Source: Phaeobacter bryozoorum (GTDB taxonomy: Bacteria; Pseudomonadota; Alphaproteobacteria; Rhodobacterales; Rhodobacteraceae). Taken from it: a stretch of DNA of 64,000 nucleotides. The translations under genes and the position numbers were made by a program. Shown one piece after another: positions 51,884 through 61,164 of the stretch. Below the pieces are notes generated by a model. It worked only from the letters and a program-made list of their open reading frames with translations. It did not search any database and was not told where the DNA came from. Position 1 is the first letter of the stretch. The number at the start of each line of letters is the position of its first letter. The DNA is taken from assembly GCF_041893525.1 (NCBI RefSeq), contig NZ_CP169068.1. One strand, written 5' to 3'.

Positions 51884-52441
51884 GTGGAACGGGAAAGCCT
51901 GTCGGATCAGACAGTCTGGATGCTGGCCGTGCGCGACAACCGCTGCAAGGTGGCGTTTGGTCGTCTGTTCGACTATTTCGCGCCGCGTCTGAAGGGGGTG
52001 ATCTGCCGATCCGGTATGCCACCCAGCCAGGCCGAAGAGGTCGTTCAGGAGGTGATGCTGACCGTATGGCGCAAGGCGGCCATGTTCGATCCTGAACGTG
52101 CTCAGGTCTCGGCGTGGATCTACCAGATCGCCCGCAACAGGCAGATCGACGTGATCCGCAAGGAACGGCGGCCAATACCGGAGGAGCTGAAGCTTCCCGA
52201 GGAAACACAAGAGGATGCAGCCCAGATTCTGGCGCTGGATCAGGAAACAACAAAGCTGCGCGCAGCCCTGGCCCGGTTGAAACCGGCACAGCGAGAGATG
52301 GTTGAAAAGGCCTATCTGGGCGAGCTGACCCATGCGGACATCCGGGAACAGACCGGATTGCCCCTGGGGACAATCAAATCCCGCATCCGCCTCGGACTTG
52401 AGCGGTTGCGTCATGAGTTGAAGGAACAAGGACTATCATGA
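51884..52441 (+). CDS. rpoE: ECF RNA polymerase sigma factor RpoE (singlet-oxygen type)
   Basis: A ~185-residue ECF sigma factor with region 2 (F-G-R-L-F-D-Y-F, V-Q-E-V-M-L-T-V-W, A-W-I-Y-Q-I-A-R-N-R near residue 80) and region 4 (H-A-D-I-R-E-Q-T-G-L-P-L-G-T-I-K-S-R near the end). I chose GTG 51884, preceded by AAAGGAAAA. The ATGs at 51866 and 51776 are less supported, the latter lying upstream of the -10. ChrR-type anti-sigma follows with a 4-base overlap. By similarity it responds to singlet oxygen and drives the divergent operon. Confidence 0.92.
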   Translation: MERESLSDQTVWMLAVRDNRCKVAFGRLFDYFAPRLKGVICRSGMPPSQAEEVVQEVMLTVWRKAAMFDPERAQVSAWIYQIARNRQIDVIRKERRPIPEELKLPEETQEDAAQILALDQETTKLRAALARLKPAQREMVEKAYLGELTHADIREQTGLPLGTIKSRIRLGLERLRHELKEQGLS

Positions 52442-53073
52442 CCGGCGTACGCCATCATATCCCTGACCCGTTGCTGGTGGCCTATGCCTCTGGCAATTTG
52501 CCCTATGCCTACTCTCTGGTTGTGGCGACCCATCTGTCGATGTGTGACGACTGCCGCGCCCGGTTGAATGCGCATCAGGCGGTCGGCGGGTCGGTACTGG
52601 AAACCTGTGGAACCCGGGATGTCTCGGATGATCTGCGGGAGCGCGTGTTTGCCGAGTTGGATTCACCCTTTGAGGACGCACCGAAGTTCAACCGCTCGGG
52701 CATCTTTCCGGCGCCGGTAATGCAGGCGCTGGGTGGGCTGCCGCCAAAGTGGAAGTCGCTCGGCATGGGGGTGCGTCAGTCAATCCTCAGCCATGACGAG
52801 GAGGGCAGCGTGCGGCTGCTCTATATTCCTGCGGGACAGGCGGTTCCCGACCATGGCCACAACGGGCTGGAGCTGACGCTGGTTTTGCAGGGCGCGTTTC
52901 GCGATGAAACCGGGCGCTTCGGTGTCGGGGATCTGGAAGTTGCGGACGATCACCTGGAACATACGCCGATTGCCGAGGACGGTGAGACCTGCATCTGCCT
53001 TGCCGCGACTGATGCTGCACTGCGGTTCCGGTCCTTTGTCCCGCGCCTGCTGCAACCGATTTTCCGCATCTAG
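52438..53073 (+). CDS. chrR: ChrR-type zinc anti-sigma factor
   Basis: A 211-residue ZAS-family anti-sigma protein. The N-terminal domain carries the zinc ligands H-x-x-x-C-x-x-C at His32, Cys36 and Cys39, plus His6/His7. The C-terminal ~110 residues form a cupin domain (P-D-H-G-H-N-G-L-E near 140), which in R. sphaeroides ChrR is needed for the singlet-oxygen response. It overlaps rpoE and should hold RpoE inactive until stress. Confidence 0.93.
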   Translation: MTGVRHHIPDPLLVAYASGNLPYAYSLVVATHLSMCDDCRARLNAHQAVGGSVLETCGTRDVSDDLRERVFAELDSPFEDAPKFNRSGIFPAPVMQALGGLPPKWKSLGMGVRQSILSHDEEGSVRLLYIPAGQAVPDHGHNGLELTLVLQGAFRDETGRFGVGDLEVADDHLEHTPIAEDGETCICLAATDAALRFRSFVPRLLQPIFRI

Positions 53074-53126
53074 CGGCATAAGGGCCTTCCCGCGAGGGGT
53101 GGGCAAGGCCTGAGAGTTCAACGCAA

Positions 53127-53151
53127 AAAGGGCTGCCAGTGGCAGCCCTTT
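53127..53151 (-). terminator. Bidirectional terminator between chrR and gap
   Basis: AAAGGGCTGCC / GGCAGCCCTTT forms an 11-bp stem with a 3-base loop. On the minus strand it is followed by TTTTT, a good terminator for gap. On the plus strand it closes the rpoE-chrR transcript with a weaker T run. Confidence 0.88.
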
Positions 53152-53180
53152 CCTGTTCTGTCAGCGCATCTTCCGCGCGC

Positions 53181-54188
53181 TTAGCCGTTCATCACCTTGC
53201 CCATGTGGCGGCCGGTGTCGACCATCCGGTTGGAGAAGCCCCATTCGTTGTCATACCAGCTGACAACGCGGACCAGCCCCTCGGCGGTAACCGCGGTCTG
53301 TGGTGCCGCAAAACAGGAGGAATGCGGGTCGTGGTTGAAGTCGATGGAGACCAGCGGGTCCGTCTCATAGGACAGGATCCCTGCCAGATCGCCCGCCGCG
53401 GCAGCCTTCATCGCCTCGTTGATTGTCTCAACAGTGGCAGGTTTTTCAGGAATGAAGCTGAGATCAACCACCGAAACATTCGGGGTCGGCACGCGGATTG
53501 CTGAACCCTCCAGGCGGCCTTTCAGATGCGGCAGGACCTCCGAAATCGCGCGGGCTGCGCCTGTTGAGGTCGGGATCATCGACAGCGCCGCGGCACGGGC
53601 GCGGTAAAGATCCTTGTGGCTGGTGTCATGGGTCGGCTGATCACCGGTATAGGCATGGATCGTGGTCATATACCCGGTCTTAATGCCGAATGTATCGTCC
53701 AGAACCTTTGCCACCGGGGCCAGACAATTGGTGGTGCAGGAGGCGTTGGAGACAATGACGTCGTCCTTGGTCAGATCCTTGTGATTGACCCCGAACACCA
53801 CGGTGCGATCGACCTCCTTGCCGGGGGCGGAGATCAGGACACGTTTGGAGCCGTTTTGCAGATGCTTGGCAGCAGTCTCGCGGCTGGTGAACAGGCCGGT
53901 GCATTCATAGGCGATATCAACGTCCTGCCAGGGCAGATCCTCGGGATTACGGATCGCCGTCAGGCGGATGCTGTGATTGCCGACAGTCATCGTATCGCCG
54001 TCGACGGTCACCTCGTTCCGCAGGCGGCCATGGACACTATCGTATTTCAACAGATGCGCCAGGGTTTCCGCAGGCGACAGATCGTTGATCGCCACAACCG
54101 AGATATCGTCGGCGTTGCTCTCCAGCAAGGCGCGCAAAACGCCACGGCCAATTCGTCCAAATCCATTGATCGCAATTTTCAAGGTCAT
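53181..54188 (-). CDS. gap: Glyceraldehyde-3-phosphate dehydrogenase
   Basis: A 335-residue enzyme of central glycolysis/gluconeogenesis. The NAD-binding opening I-A-I-N-G-F-G-R-I-G-R is intact, the active site is S-N-A-S-C-T-T-N near residue 150, and the late W-Y-D-N-E-W-G-F-S-N is present. Length is standard. It is a single gene, ended by the hairpin terminator before chrR. The ~410 bases upstream separate it from a divergent NIT-domain gene. Confidence 0.97.
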   Translation of the reverse strand: MTLKIAINGFGRIGRGVLRALLESNADDISVVAINDLSPAETLAHLLKYDSVHGRLRNEVTVDGDTMTVGNHSIRLTAIRNPEDLPWQDVDIAYECTGLFTSRETAAKHLQNGSKRVLISAPGKEVDRTVVFGVNHKDLTKDDVIVSNASCTTNCLAPVAKVLDDTFGIKTGYMTTIHAYTGDQPTHDTSHKDLYRARAAALSMIPTSTGAARAISEVLPHLKGRLEGSAIRVPTPNVSVVDLSFIPEKPATVETINEAMKAAAAGDLAGILSYETDPLVSIDFNHDPHSSCFAAPQTAVTAEGLVRVVSWYDNEWGFSNRMVDTGRHMGKVMNG

Positions 54189-54522
54189 CTGTGCAACTCC
54201 GATGGTGATAGGGGTTCAGCCTTCGACGGGCGCGCCCGGTGGCCTGACAATTGCCGCATCGTTATCGCTAACAGTTGCAAAAATCAAGCCCGTTCGCCGG
54301 TCAGCGGATTGGCGCGTAATGCCGCTGCCCGAAGCATCAGTGTAGCACATCACAGCAGGAGGGGATGCGTTTACACGGCAAGCCAGAAAGGGGGCCTGCG
54401 CAGGTGCCGCTGTGCGCGATCTGTCTGCGCCTCTCACGCCGCTGCTGCCGGTCCTGAACGACAGCCGATCCGGCGGGGCTGGAAGCCGCGGCTCTAGACC
54501 CTGCGCTGAGGAAACTGAAATG

Positions 54523-54566
54523 ATACACGTTTTGGTAGTGTATGGTAAACGAATTATCCCTATAAT
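54523..54566 (+). promoter_or_regulatory. AT-rich promoter region with inverted repeat ahead of the NIT-domain gene
   Basis: Within the 54189-54600 gap the sequence becomes AT-rich. ATACAC, nine bases, GTGTAT (54523-54543) is a perfect 6-bp inverted repeat, and a consensus TATAAT -10 box lies at 54561-54566, about 35 bases before the start codon. No good -35 is seen at 17 bases, so an activator bound at the repeat is plausible. The rest of the gap holds nothing I recognise. Confidence 0.45.
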
Positions 54567-54600
54567 TGTTCCAACGGTGTCTCATCGGATTGGGGAAATC

Positions 54601-55578
54601 ATGCCGCTCAGGCTTGCCATATTGCTGGTTGTTGCGCCGCTTTTCCTGCTGGCAGGGTATCTCGCTGCGAGCGCGCTTGTGGCGCAGCGCGCTCGCCACC
54701 TCCTTGCGGAATACGCCGCGCAGACCGCGAAGGAGGAAAGCGCGATCAGCGATATGATCCACGAGCTGCAGCGCGAGCGCGGGTATTCCGTCGGATATGT
54801 CTCCTCAGATGGGCGGGTTTTTCCAGATGCGTTGATACGTCAGCGCGGCCAGACTGATGCGGTGGTCGCCTCGGCACTTTCGCGCATCACCCTGATGGCC
54901 GACGATCATAGCCTGGCCTTTGATCGCGTTGTTCACGGGGTGGAACGGCTGGCGGAACTGCGCCAGCATGTCGATGGCTTCGGCTTTGATAGGCCGGTCA
55001 TGGTTTCGGATGTCGCTGGGCCCTACACGGAACTCATCAGCACCATCATGGCTCTTACTCGACAAAGCGTCGGGCTGGACAGTTCCACCGAATACCAAGC
55101 GCTGCGACAGGCGCGTTTCCTGATCGGCGAAGCCAAGGAAAAGGCCGGACTTGAGCGGGCAACTGGCGCGGCGGTCATCGAAACGGGAAATTCTTCTGCG
55201 CTGCGGGAGCATTTTGCCGCCCTCGGCGGCGCGCAGATCATCCTGTTGACCGAAGCAGCGGTCGTCAAGGGAAGTGGAAGCTGGCTGCCATCGCTGCAAA
55301 GGACGGACCAATATCTCACCTTAAGCGACCTGCGTGATACCATCAGGTCAGCAAAAGCGGCCTCCGGGCAGGCGGCTCTCAACAGCGAGCGCTGGGTCGC
55401 GGCGTCGACGGAATGGATCGACTTTCTGCGCAGGGAAGAGAGGAATGTCACCGCTGAAATCATCTCGCTGGCCAACCAGCTTGAAGCGGAAAGCACGACC
55501 GAGCTGGTGGGGCTCATTTGGCTCACCATCTTTGCAGGGATTGCGGGGACGCTGTTTGTTGTGCTGACGCTGAAATGA
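54601..55578 (+). CDS. Membrane protein with NIT (nitrate/nitrite-sensing type) domain, no output domain
   Basis: A 325-residue protein from ATG 54601. Helix 1 (residues ~5-28) and helix 2 (~300-322) flank a helical periplasmic domain with E-S-A-I-S-D-M-I-H-E-L-Q-R-E-R-G-Y-S, the hallmark of NIT domains. It ends within five residues after the second helix, so the HAMP, kinase or methyl-accepting output usually fused to NIT is missing. The AT-rich promoter region above and the weak downstream sequence suggest either a stand-alone sensor working with another protein or a truncated gene. Confidence 0.75.
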   Translation: MPLRLAILLVVAPLFLLAGYLAASALVAQRARHLLAEYAAQTAKEESAISDMIHELQRERGYSVGYVSSDGRVFPDALIRQRGQTDAVVASALSRITLMADDHSLAFDRVVHGVERLAELRQHVDGFGFDRPVMVSDVAGPYTELISTIMALTRQSVGLDSSTEYQALRQARFLIGEAKEKAGLERATGAAVIETGNSSALREHFAALGGAQIILLTEAAVVKGSGSWLPSLQRTDQYLTLSDLRDTIRSAKAASGQAALNSERWVAASTEWIDFLRREERNVTAEIISLANQLEAESTTELVGLIWLTIFAGIAGTLFVVLTLK

Positions 55579-56621
55579 TGCCCGCGTCTGGGCAGGCGTG
55601 GTTCTGGGGCGTCCCGGATGGCCGGTCATGCCCTTGGCGCCGTCCATGGCGCGCACGCGGGGTTTTGCTGGCCCATGGCGGGGAGGCAAATGTAGGGTTA
55701 GGCTGGGTCACGTCACCCCAGTTAAGAGGTTGATCCTGCTGGAAAAGAGGGCTGACCAGACTGGTTCTGCGCTGAACTTGCTGCGCGGGATCTGATGGTT
55801 GGTGCGAACTGGGGCAAACCGTCGAAGACTGATATCCCGCGCCAGCTGGCGCGGGTCGGTTTCACCGGTATGATTGCATTGGAATAGGTTGAGTGACTGG
55901 TTGAGTGGCTGACGGTGATGTAGGGGCTGCGGTCCGCAGACTTGTGCGACAACCGTGGGGCGGGCAACCGGCTGCACGCGCAGAGCAGCGCTGTTGACCG
56001 GCGCGCAGGTTGGTTCAGAGTTGACCGGAAGACCACGCATGCGTTGGGGCTGAGGGTGCAGCGGGCGATCCCGCTCTGCCATGCGGCCAATCTGTATGGT
56101 CGCAATCTAGAACGATTGCAGGTTTGAGCACAGGGCCCGACCCGTTTTCCAATCTTGCGCGTCTTTCGAATGCGCGCGTTCCAACATGGGATGTGTCGCG
56201 CAGATTTGAGCGTCTCTGGATCGGAAAATCTTCCCGATCACCGATGTCAGGCCGCAAGCTGTCGATCCGTGGTCAGAATTCGGACTGGAATGCGCGGCCT
56301 CCGAACGGATTGAGCCCGCATCCCGGAGACCATTCAGGTGCATCTGGTCCAGCGACAGCTTGGTATTGCCATATGCCTTGAGGGGCGGGGGCCACCACGG
56401 GGGCGTCGGGGCTAGATATCGCCATGAAGAAACAGCGCCGCCGCCAGAGTAGCTACGCCATTAGAGTTCAGTCGCGCCGGGGCATCGGCCATACGAATGC
56501 TGCCATCGATGGCGCCGGGAATATCAGTCTTCTCCCGCCGTTGCGTTCATGGACCGCACAGATTGTAAGGGCCCGCCTTTTCGGCAAGCTGGCGCCAACA
56601 GCATTGATCCGCTGACCGGTG
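55579..56621. other. 1-kb stretch without recognisable genes
   Basis: Between the NIT gene and the response regulator at 56622 I find only short overlapping frames with no motif, ribosome-binding site or consistent codon pattern. A 9-bp stem (GCGCCAGC/GCTGGCGC around 55840-55857) can form a hairpin. The stretch could hold decayed coding sequence, possibly the lost output part of the NIT protein, but I cannot demonstrate it. Confidence 0.5.
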
Positions 56622-57059
56622 TCATCTCAGCTTGTTTTCAAGCGACACAATCTCGACATAGGCGCCCAGCATTTCAACGGCCGATTTGACGGCGTCATAG
56701 GCGTTTTCTTTCACGATATAGCCTGCGATTTTGTGCTCATAAGCGACCGCGATATCGGAAGGCGCATCGGAGGTTGTCAGAACAAAGATCACGGAATTTG
56801 CCAGTTCCTTGTCTTCCCGGACCTCTGCCAGGAATTCCAGGCCACCCATGCGCGGCATATTCAGATCAAGCAGGATGATATAGGGGCGCTCCAGCGCGGC
56901 AGCGTTCACGCCGCGCAACAGGTCCAGTGCTTCCTGCCCGTCGCCCACGACCTCTACCGGGTTCACGAGACGCAGCTTTTTCAAGGCGCGTTTGATGGCC
57001 ATGACAGCCACTTCATCGTCATCGACAATCAGGAATGTAACGGATTCTTTATTGGTCAT
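56622..57059 (-). CDS. Single-domain response regulator (Rcp1-like)
   Basis: A 145-residue receiver-only protein. The acidic pair D-D-D lies near residue 13, the phospho-acceptor Asp is in I-I-L-L-D-L-N-M-P near 65, and the switch Lys is in Y-I-V-K-E-N near 118. It belongs to the group partnered with phytochrome-like kinases and has no DNA-binding output. Its start overlaps the kinase stop (ATGA), so the pair is coupled. It probably passes phosphate to a further protein. Confidence 0.9.
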   Translation of the reverse strand: MTNKESVTFLIVDDDEVAVMAIKRALKKLRLVNPVEVVGDGQEALDLLRGVNAAALERPYIILLDLNMPRMGGLEFLAEVREDKELANSVIFVLTTSDAPSDIAVAYEHKIAGYIVKENAYDAVKSAVEMLGAYVEIVSLENKLR

Positions 57060-58927
57060 GCGGCCAATCCTTGGATGTCATTCAGCGGTTTCTTTGATTT
57101 GGAGTTGAGCGGGATCCGGACCGTGAACACGGTGCCGCGCGCCACCTCCGGATTGGAAACTACAGAAACGCTGCCACCCAGTGATCTGGCAAGTTTTTGC
57201 ACAAGAGCCAGACCCAGGCCGGACCCTTCGACTTCATCACGGGATTTCAGCGTTTGAAACAGCACGAAAATCTGCTCCTGGTATTGTTTCGGGATGCCCG
57301 GACCATCGTCGGCAACGGTGATTTCCACGTAGTTCGGGTAGAGTTCGCTGCTGATGCGGATGGTGCCCGATGATCTGTCGTGATGCTTGCTGGCATTGCT
57401 GACAAGATTGATCAGGATGGTTTTCAACGGTGTCAGATATGCACCGAAGGGACCGCAATCCTGCTCGACCTTGATTTCGAATTCTGGGTTGGAATTGAAA
57501 TAGAGCCGCAGCTCATCTGCAAAATGCGTCAGGCTGAATGCGCCGTGTTCGCCCTCGATCTGTCCTGCACGTGCATAATCCAGCAGCGCCGACAGATGGC
57601 TGGATAGTCTGTCCGTGCGATTGCGGATCAATCCGATATTCTTTTGCGCATCGGCCGGCATCTCATCGGCAAAGTCTTCTTCGGTCCATTCGATCAGATT
57701 TGAAATCGCCCGCAATGGCGCACGCAGGTCATGTGCGGCCACATAGGCAAATCTCTCCAGCTCCTCGTTCGAGCGCTTCAGCGCAGCGGCGGTGAGGCGT
57801 GATTTCTCGACAGCCTTTGCGATCTCCGAGATTTCGTCCGAGCCGCTGGTGTTGATCGGGTCGTCGAGCTCGCCGCGGGACATGCGCTGGATATGGCGGG
57901 TCAGGCGATGGATGCGCGAGATCATGCGAACCTCGATCATGAACCACAAAAGCGCCAGAGAAATCAACAGCATACACATGTTGAAAGCGACATCGACAAA
58001 GCGAATGCGTTCCACGATGCGCGTGGTTTCTGCCGCGCTTTGTCGAAACTCCATCGCCGCACGCTGCGTGTTCGACCTGCTCCAGGTGCCGATGCGGTTC
58101 AGGACGGCTTCAGCCTCTTTGTAAAGACGATCCTGTTGCGCTTCGCTGATCTGTAACTGCGACAATCCTTCGACGACGCCATCCGGGCCAAGCATTATCT
58201 TGCGATAGTCGACCAGCACACCGGCAATCTCGTGACGCGCATCGATGTTTTTGAGCCGGGCAAGGCGGGAGGCAAGAGTATTGATCTGGGCGACGAGGCG
58301 CTGACTCTCCGCGCTGTGTTTTTCGCCGGTATCAATGGAGAAATCCTTGGTCAGGATGGCAAGCGATGCAACGCTGCCGGAGACCTCCCCAAGGGTTTTG
58401 GCGGTGTCGATTGCCCAGGAATACGACTGGCTCGAACTCTCGGTGCCACGCTGTTGATTGCCGAACTCGATCTGCGCGACAATGATGGATTTCTCCAGGG
58501 CCAGGATCTTGGAGGCCGCCTGTGAGATAAGCGCCTCCAGCCGGTCATACTGGGCGACGAGGTCTTGCCGACCTTTGACAACCTTTTGGAAGACATCGGC
58601 ATCTGCAGGGGACGGACCGTTGGTGACTGTATCTGTCTGATCGCTGAAATTGTCGCGAAAGAGCTGTGCAAGCGTGTCGAGCCGCTGTCCGAGCGCCTTT
58701 AGCCCATCCGGTTCGTCGACGAGCCGGATCCTCGCCAATGTCACCTCCAGCCCATGTTGCAGGTCGCCAAGATCGGCGATCCTGTCCAGTAGGGGGATGG
58801 TGCGGTCCGACAGGTTTTCCGTCTTGCGCTCAATACGGCTAAGGTCGTTCCACTCCGTATACATCGCGACACAGATCGACGCGAGGCAGATGACGACACA
58901 GGATCTTAGGCGTGCGGTTAGCGACAC
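57056..58927 (-). CDS. Membrane sensor histidine kinase
   Basis: A 623-residue kinase with helix 1 at ~8-22, a mostly helical periplasmic sensor of ~290 residues, helix 2 at ~315-333, HAMP, HisKA with A-A-H-D-L-R-A-P-L-R-A near 400 and HATPase with N-L-V-S-N-A-S-K-H and D-D-G-P-G-I. The D-L-R-A-P H-box is the type found in phytochrome-like kinases, whose partners are single-domain regulators like the next gene. The helical sensor resembles four-helix-bundle ligand domains (possibly a TorS-like, SBP-interacting type). An orphan binding protein is encoded divergently 110 bases away. Confidence 0.9.
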   Translation of the reverse strand: MSLTARLRSCVVICLASICVAMYTEWNDLSRIERKTENLSDRTIPLLDRIADLGDLQHGLEVTLARIRLVDEPDGLKALGQRLDTLAQLFRDNFSDQTDTVTNGPSPADADVFQKVVKGRQDLVAQYDRLEALISQAASKILALEKSIIVAQIEFGNQQRGTESSSQSYSWAIDTAKTLGEVSGSVASLAILTKDFSIDTGEKHSAESQRLVAQINTLASRLARLKNIDARHEIAGVLVDYRKIMLGPDGVVEGLSQLQISEAQQDRLYKEAEAVLNRIGTWSRSNTQRAAMEFRQSAAETTRIVERIRFVDVAFNMCMLLISLALLWFMIEVRMISRIHRLTRHIQRMSRGELDDPINTSGSDEISEIAKAVEKSRLTAAALKRSNEELERFAYVAAHDLRAPLRAISNLIEWTEEDFADEMPADAQKNIGLIRNRTDRLSSHLSALLDYARAGQIEGEHGAFSLTHFADELRLYFNSNPEFEIKVEQDCGPFGAYLTPLKTILINLVSNASKHHDRSSGTIRISSELYPNYVEITVADDGPGIPKQYQEQIFVLFQTLKSRDEVEGSGLGLALVQKLARSLGGSVSVVSNPEVARGTVFTVRIPLNSKSKKPLNDIQGLAA

Positions 58928-59037
58928 TGCGGGTCCCTTTTGCTGTTTGCGAGACTCAACATAAGGTTGAGAGGTTTACCAGCCGTTAACTGGGCGACGA
59001 TAGGTTTGACGACATATAGCCAACCGCGAGGATCCCC

Positions 59038-60435
59038 ATGTTCACAAGACGCGCCTTTACCACGCATGCGCTGGCGTTGGGGGTGGGCGGTGGCCTGCCT
59101 GCAGCCGGACGTGCTGCGACTGATCCCCAGTCTCCCAACCTGTTGCGTATTCTGACCCCTCATGGGGCAGAGGCAAATCTGGCCCCGGTTGCCAAGAGTT
59201 TCGAAGCGTTATGTGGCTGCCGTACGGAATTGGTCGTTGTCGGTGTGGGAGAGATTAATGCGGTGTTGACGCTGGAGGCAATGCTCAATGACGTCGGTGT
59301 CGATGTGGCGCTGCCTGCAACGTTTGGAATCCCCGATCTTGTCGAGGCGGAGGCGATCCTGCCCCTGGACGGGCTGGCGCAGCAATATGCGCCGCAGGAT
59401 CTGACCGACGCGATGATGTATACCAGCGGTGATGTTTTCGATGACCGGCTCTGGGGGTATCAAACCGACGGTGACGTGTTTTTAATGTTTTATAACAAAA
59501 GGTTTATGGAGAACCCTGAGTTAAGACAGAAATATGCGGATCAGACCGGGACAGACCTGACAACACCGGCGACTTGGGAAGAGCTGGACCGCCAGATGGC
59601 GTTCTTTCACGACCCGGATGCGGGACGCTATGGCGGCTGCCTGTTCCGCGCTGCCGACAAGGTGGCCTGGGAATGGTGGGCCCGGTTCCACGCCAAGGGG
59701 GCCTGGCCGTTTTCACCGACGATGGAGCCGCAGATTGCCGGTGCCCAGGGCGTCGCCGCATTGGAAGAGATGATCGCCTCGAGCGCCCATCTGGTTGGGG
59801 CCGACCTGGGCCTCTTTGCCAATTGGGCACGGTACCGGGAGGGTGACATCTACGCCAATATCGGTTGGGGCGGGACACAGAAAAGCCTCTATGCGCCGGA
59901 CTCGGCGATGCGCGATAATCTGGTCAACGCCTCGCTGCCCGGTGGGCGCATCAATGGGGCGTTGGTGCCCATGTCGTATTTCAACTGGGGGTGGAGTTAC
60001 GTCGTCGCCAAAAATTCAAGGCAGCCCGAGCTCGCATATCAGTTTTGCGTGAATGCCGTTTCGCAGAAAGTCGGTGCCGAGGCGATCGCGCAGACGGGCG
60101 GTTTTTTTGACCCTTTCCGGACCGATCAATATCAGGATCCCGCAATCGTCGATGCCTATGGCGCACAGTTCCTGAGTGTGCATGAACAGGCAATGCGCTC
60201 GTCGATGCCCGATCTCTATCTGGCGCGGCGGGGGGAGTATTTCGACGCTTTGTCCTATTGGCTTCAGCTTGCGCTGGCGGGTGACGCCACGCCGGAGGTC
60301 GCGCTCAACAATGTGGCCCAGTCCTGGCGTGCGACAACGGATCGTGCGGGTGCCACGTTGCAGGCGCGCCGCTGGATGGCCCTGCGTGACACCTATCCTG
60401 CCGAACTTCGAAAGGCGCTCCGCGATGAAACATGA
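59038..60435 (+). CDS. Orphan family 1 extracellular solute-binding protein
   Basis: A 465-residue periplasmic binding protein of the sugar/oligosaccharide type. It has a Tat-like signal (T-R-R-A-F-T near the start, cleavage near G-R-A-A at ~27), then L-R-I-L-T-P-H-G and W-G-Y-Q-T-D-G-D-V-F near residue 140, and N-I-G-W-G-G-T-Q near 280. No ABC permease or ATPase lies next to it. Its stop lies inside the start region of a cytosolic kinase gene (11-base overlap), and a large helical-sensor kinase is divergent. It therefore more likely reports ligand to a kinase than feeds a transporter. Confidence 0.88.
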   Translation: MFTRRAFTTHALALGVGGGLPAAGRAATDPQSPNLLRILTPHGAEANLAPVAKSFEALCGCRTELVVVGVGEINAVLTLEAMLNDVGVDVALPATFGIPDLVEAEAILPLDGLAQQYAPQDLTDAMMYTSGDVFDDRLWGYQTDGDVFLMFYNKRFMENPELRQKYADQTGTDLTTPATWEELDRQMAFFHDPDAGRYGGCLFRAADKVAWEWWARFHAKGAWPFSPTMEPQIAGAQGVAALEEMIASSAHLVGADLGLFANWARYREGDIYANIGWGGTQKSLYAPDSAMRDNLVNASLPGGRINGALVPMSYFNWGWSYVVAKNSRQPELAYQFCVNAVSQKVGAEAIAQTGGFFDPFRTDQYQDPAIVDAYGAQFLSVHEQAMRSSMPDLYLARRGEYFDALSYWLQLALAGDATPEVALNNVAQSWRATTDRAGATLQARRWMALRDTYPAELRKALRDET

Positions 60436-61144
60436 TACCCCCGACCAGGCGGCTGGCCAGACCACGCGCGATCAGGCGATGATGGAAGTAGTCTACAAAA
60501 TCGTGCATGATCTGCGGGGGTCGGTGAGGGCGCTTGCCGAACTGCCGAACTGGATTGGGGAGGATTTGGAGGACGCAGGCCTGACCCTGCCGGAAGCCCC
60601 GGCGCAATCCCTTGATCTGATGCGGCAGCACGCCGAGAAGCTCAATATGATGCTTGACCAGCTGTCGCGATATTCCAAGACCGGATACCGGGAGACGGAG
60701 AACGTGTCGGTTCAAGCTTGCCTTGATCGTGCGATTGCGGCGCTGAATCTGCCAGATGGCCTGCGGGTGCGGGCGCGGTTCGATCCGCCTGAGATTGACA
60801 TGAACCCCGATGCCCTGATGTCGATGTTCCTGATCCTGCTGGGAAATGCGGCCGGTCATAACCCGGGGCCGGTGCGCATTGCCGTGGTTGGCCGCTGCCA
60901 CGACGGCATGTGGGAGATGCTGGTGCGAGACGATGGTGTCGGAATTCCAGCAGGCAAGCTGGAACGGATTTTTGATCCGATGAGCAAATTCTCGATCGCC
61001 GACACCGGAGGGGCAGGCATGGGGTTGGCGATCCTGCGGCGCCTTGCCGATAGCTATGGCGGTCTTGTAGACGCGTTGTCGCCCCGGACCAATCGGCACG
61101 GGGCGACTATTCGGGTGCGTCTGAAGCAACCTCACCGTGGCTGA
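60425..61144 (+). CDS. Soluble histidine kinase without sensor domain
   Basis: A 239-residue protein from ATG 60425 containing only a HisKA-like helix pair (H-box I-V-H-D-L-R-G-S-V-R-A near residue 29) and a HATPase domain with N-A-A-G-H-N, D-D-G-V-G-I and G-A-G-M-G-L-A-I-L. No membrane segment or PAS domain is present. It is co-translated with the binding-protein gene. Such short kinases need an external input, perhaps through the membrane kinase at 57056-58927 with the same type of H-box. Confidence 0.85.
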   Translation: MKHDTPDQAAGQTTRDQAMMEVVYKIVHDLRGSVRALAELPNWIGEDLEDAGLTLPEAPAQSLDLMRQHAEKLNMMLDQLSRYSKTGYRETENVSVQACLDRAIAALNLPDGLRVRARFDPPEIDMNPDALMSMFLILLGNAAGHNPGPVRIAVVGRCHDGMWEMLVRDDGVGIPAGKLERIFDPMSKFSIADTGGAGMGLAILRRLADSYGGLVDALSPRTNRHGATIRVRLKQPHRG

Positions 61145-61164
61145 GCCGCGGTGAGGTGATCCAC

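Noticed and set aside
55579..56621. Several short frames of 60-85 codons in the gene desert
   Set aside because: No motifs, ribosome-binding sites or coherent codon use; they overlap on both strands.
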